6,632 nt of DNA from positions 1 to 6,632 of the forward strand of contig JAGXLJ010000069.1 in the NCBI GenBank assembly GCA_018334775.1. Reading direction: 5' to 3'. Below the pieces are notes generated by a model. The model was given only the letters and a program-made list of their open reading frames with translations. It had not been told where the DNA came from and searched no databases. Source of the DNA: Halodesulfurarchaeum sp. (GTDB lineage: Archaea; Halobacteriota; Halobacteria; Halobacteriales; Halobacteriaceae). Each line of letters begins with the position of its first letter. Position 1 is the first letter of the stretch. A program made the translations under genes and the position numbers. Shown here one piece after another: positions 5,677 through 6,632 of this stretch.

Positions 5677-6561
5677 CTATTCATCGCCGTGGGTGTACCC
5701 CTCGTCTGCCAGTGGCTCCCCGTCGAGTTCGATCCCAGCAGTTGACTCTTCGACCGTGCCCACGGCCGTGAGCGGTACGGCGAGGATGTCCCTGGCGGCC
5801 TCGAGTTGGTGCTCCGGCATCGTGCAAACGAGTTCGAAATCTCCGCCATAGGTGATCGCCACGTCGAGTTCGGTTGTACTGCGTCCAAGATACCGCCCCA
5901 GGTCCGCTGCGATTGGGACCGCCGAGCCGTCAATCGAGACCCCCACGTCACTGGCGGCGCCGAGTTGGTGGAGCGATCTCGCTAACCCATCGCTCGAATC
6001 GATCATGGCGGTTGCGTACTCGGCCAGCGCACTTCCCGCTTTGACCCGGGGTGTAAACTGGAACAGGTCGTTGCCCTGGCGGATCGCTCCGGCTTCGAGG
6101 GCCCGGACGCCTGCTGCTCCGCGCCCAAGCGTCCCGGTCACACAGACGATATCGCCGGGTCTGGCCCCGTCTCGGTACACCGGGTCCGGTGCCCGGCCGA
6201 TTGCAGCGGTGGCCACCGTGAACTCAGCATGCTGGTCGAGATCGCCCCCGACATAGGCCGCATCGACGAGGGTGGAGACGTCTTTGGCCCCCTGAACAAA
6301 CTCCTCGAGTTGTTCGTCGCCGAAATCCGGGGCCCCGAGCGCGGCGACGGTTGCGGTTGCCTCACCCCCCATCGCGGCGACGTCGGAAAGCGAAACGCCG
6401 ACCGACCGCCAGCCGGCGGTGTATCGAGTCGTTCCTGGCGGGAAATCCGTCGAATCGTGGAGCATGTCGATTGTGAGGGCCGTGTCCTCGACGATCGCTG
6501 CGTCGTCGCCGGCCGAGTCGGTGAGCTCCCCAATGAGTGACAATGCCGCCTGCTCGTCCAT
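5677..6561 (-). CDS. thiL: Thiamine-monophosphate kinase ThiL
   Basis: This cytoplasmic enzyme phosphorylates thiamine monophosphate with ATP and magnesium to give thiamine pyrophosphate, the last step of cofactor synthesis. The 294 residues fit the PurM/AIRS-like ThiL fold: GDDAAI at 18-23, the metal/substrate motif DMLHDSTDF at 32-40, SLSDVAAMGG at 57-66, YVGGDL at 103-108, MIDSSDGLARSLHQL at 186-200 and YGGDFELV at 238-245. ThiL-family enzymes are usually about 300-330 residues, so this is short but complete, with all metal-binding aspartates in place. ATG 6561 is used because MDEQAALSLIGEL is a typical start and a TATA-like element lies about 25 nt upstream. It converges with the protease gene, with 32 nt between the stops, and appears to be transcribed on its own promoter. 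Confidence 0.95.
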   Translation of the reverse strand: MDEQAALSLIGELTDSAGDDAAIVEDTALTIDMLHDSTDFPPGTTRYTAGWRSVGVSLSDVAAMGGEATATVAALGAPDFGDEQLEEFVQGAKDVSTLVDAAYVGGDLDQHAEFTVATAAIGRAPDPVYRDGARPGDIVCVTGTLGRGAAGVRALEAGAIRQGNDLFQFTPRVKAGSALAEYATAMIDSSDGLARSLHQLGAASDVGVSIDGSAVPIAADLGRYLGRSTTELDVAITYGGDFELVCTMPEHQLEAARDILAVPLTAVGTVEESTAGIELDGEPLADEGYTHGDE

Positions 6562-6581
6562 GTCCGTTTGTGAATCGGCAG

Positions 6582-6590
6582 TTCAAAAAA
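6582..6590 (-). promoter_or_regulatory. TATA-like element upstream of thiL
   Basis: On the - strand TTTTTTGAA is centred 25 nt before ATG 6561, and no Shine-Dalgarno lies between them, so a leaderless mRNA is likely. Beyond it, up to 6632, a - strand TAG at 6624-6622 could be the end of an upstream gene, but too little is visible to say. Confidence 0.5.
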
Positions 6591-6632
6591 CGAATCGGTC
6601 GGGGAGACCCGGCTCGGGTGCCTAACGTTCCT

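Overview
This window looks like chromosomal DNA of a haloarchaeon (class Halobacteria). The base composition is GC-rich, the predicted proteins are rich in Asp and Glu, and start sites use either GGTGA-type Shine-Dalgarno sequences or TATA-like boxes about 26 nt upstream of ATG, as expected for leaderless transcripts. The gene families also fit: an AbrB/PhoU two-domain regulator, a Tat-lipoprotein HiPIP, an archaeal site-2 protease and ThiL.

Positions 1-2415 hold the 3' part of a phosphate-uptake (pst) operon on the + strand: pstA (5' end cut by the window edge), pstB and phoU, packed with almost no spacing. PstA is a permease subunit, PstB is the ATPase, and PhoU is the regulator that links transport to phosphate signalling. 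The other permease PstC and the binding protein PstS are probably upstream, outside the window.

Positions 2416-2566 are an intergenic segment with an imperfect direct repeat and a GC-rich inverted repeat. Next comes a second, larger phosphate regulator (N-terminal AbrB/SpoVT-like domain plus PhoU-like domain, 2567-3655). It is broken by three successive one-base losses near 3127, 3170 and 3445. The three together bring the reading frame back to the original one. A 26-codon ORF with a strong ribosome binding site overlaps its end (3648-3728).

Positions 3729-4528 form a less GC-rich, gene-poor accessory stretch. It carries one gene on the - strand, a secreted Tat-lipoprotein with a high-potential iron-sulfur protein (HiPIP) cluster motif, flanked by a hairpin with a T-run on its 3' side and a 273-nt non-coding segment on its 5' side.

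Positions 4529-6561 return to ordinary chromosomal genes: a membrane-embedded site-2 metalloprotease (M50, + strand) facing thiL, thiamine-monophosphate kinase (- strand), with 32 nt between them. The 71 nt upstream of thiL hold its promoter.

I see no tRNA or rRNA, CRISPR array, transposase or defence system. The most notable items are the triply frameshifted phosphate regulator, the accessory HiPIP island, and an alternative in-frame start with a near-perfect Shine-Dalgarno upstream of the protease.
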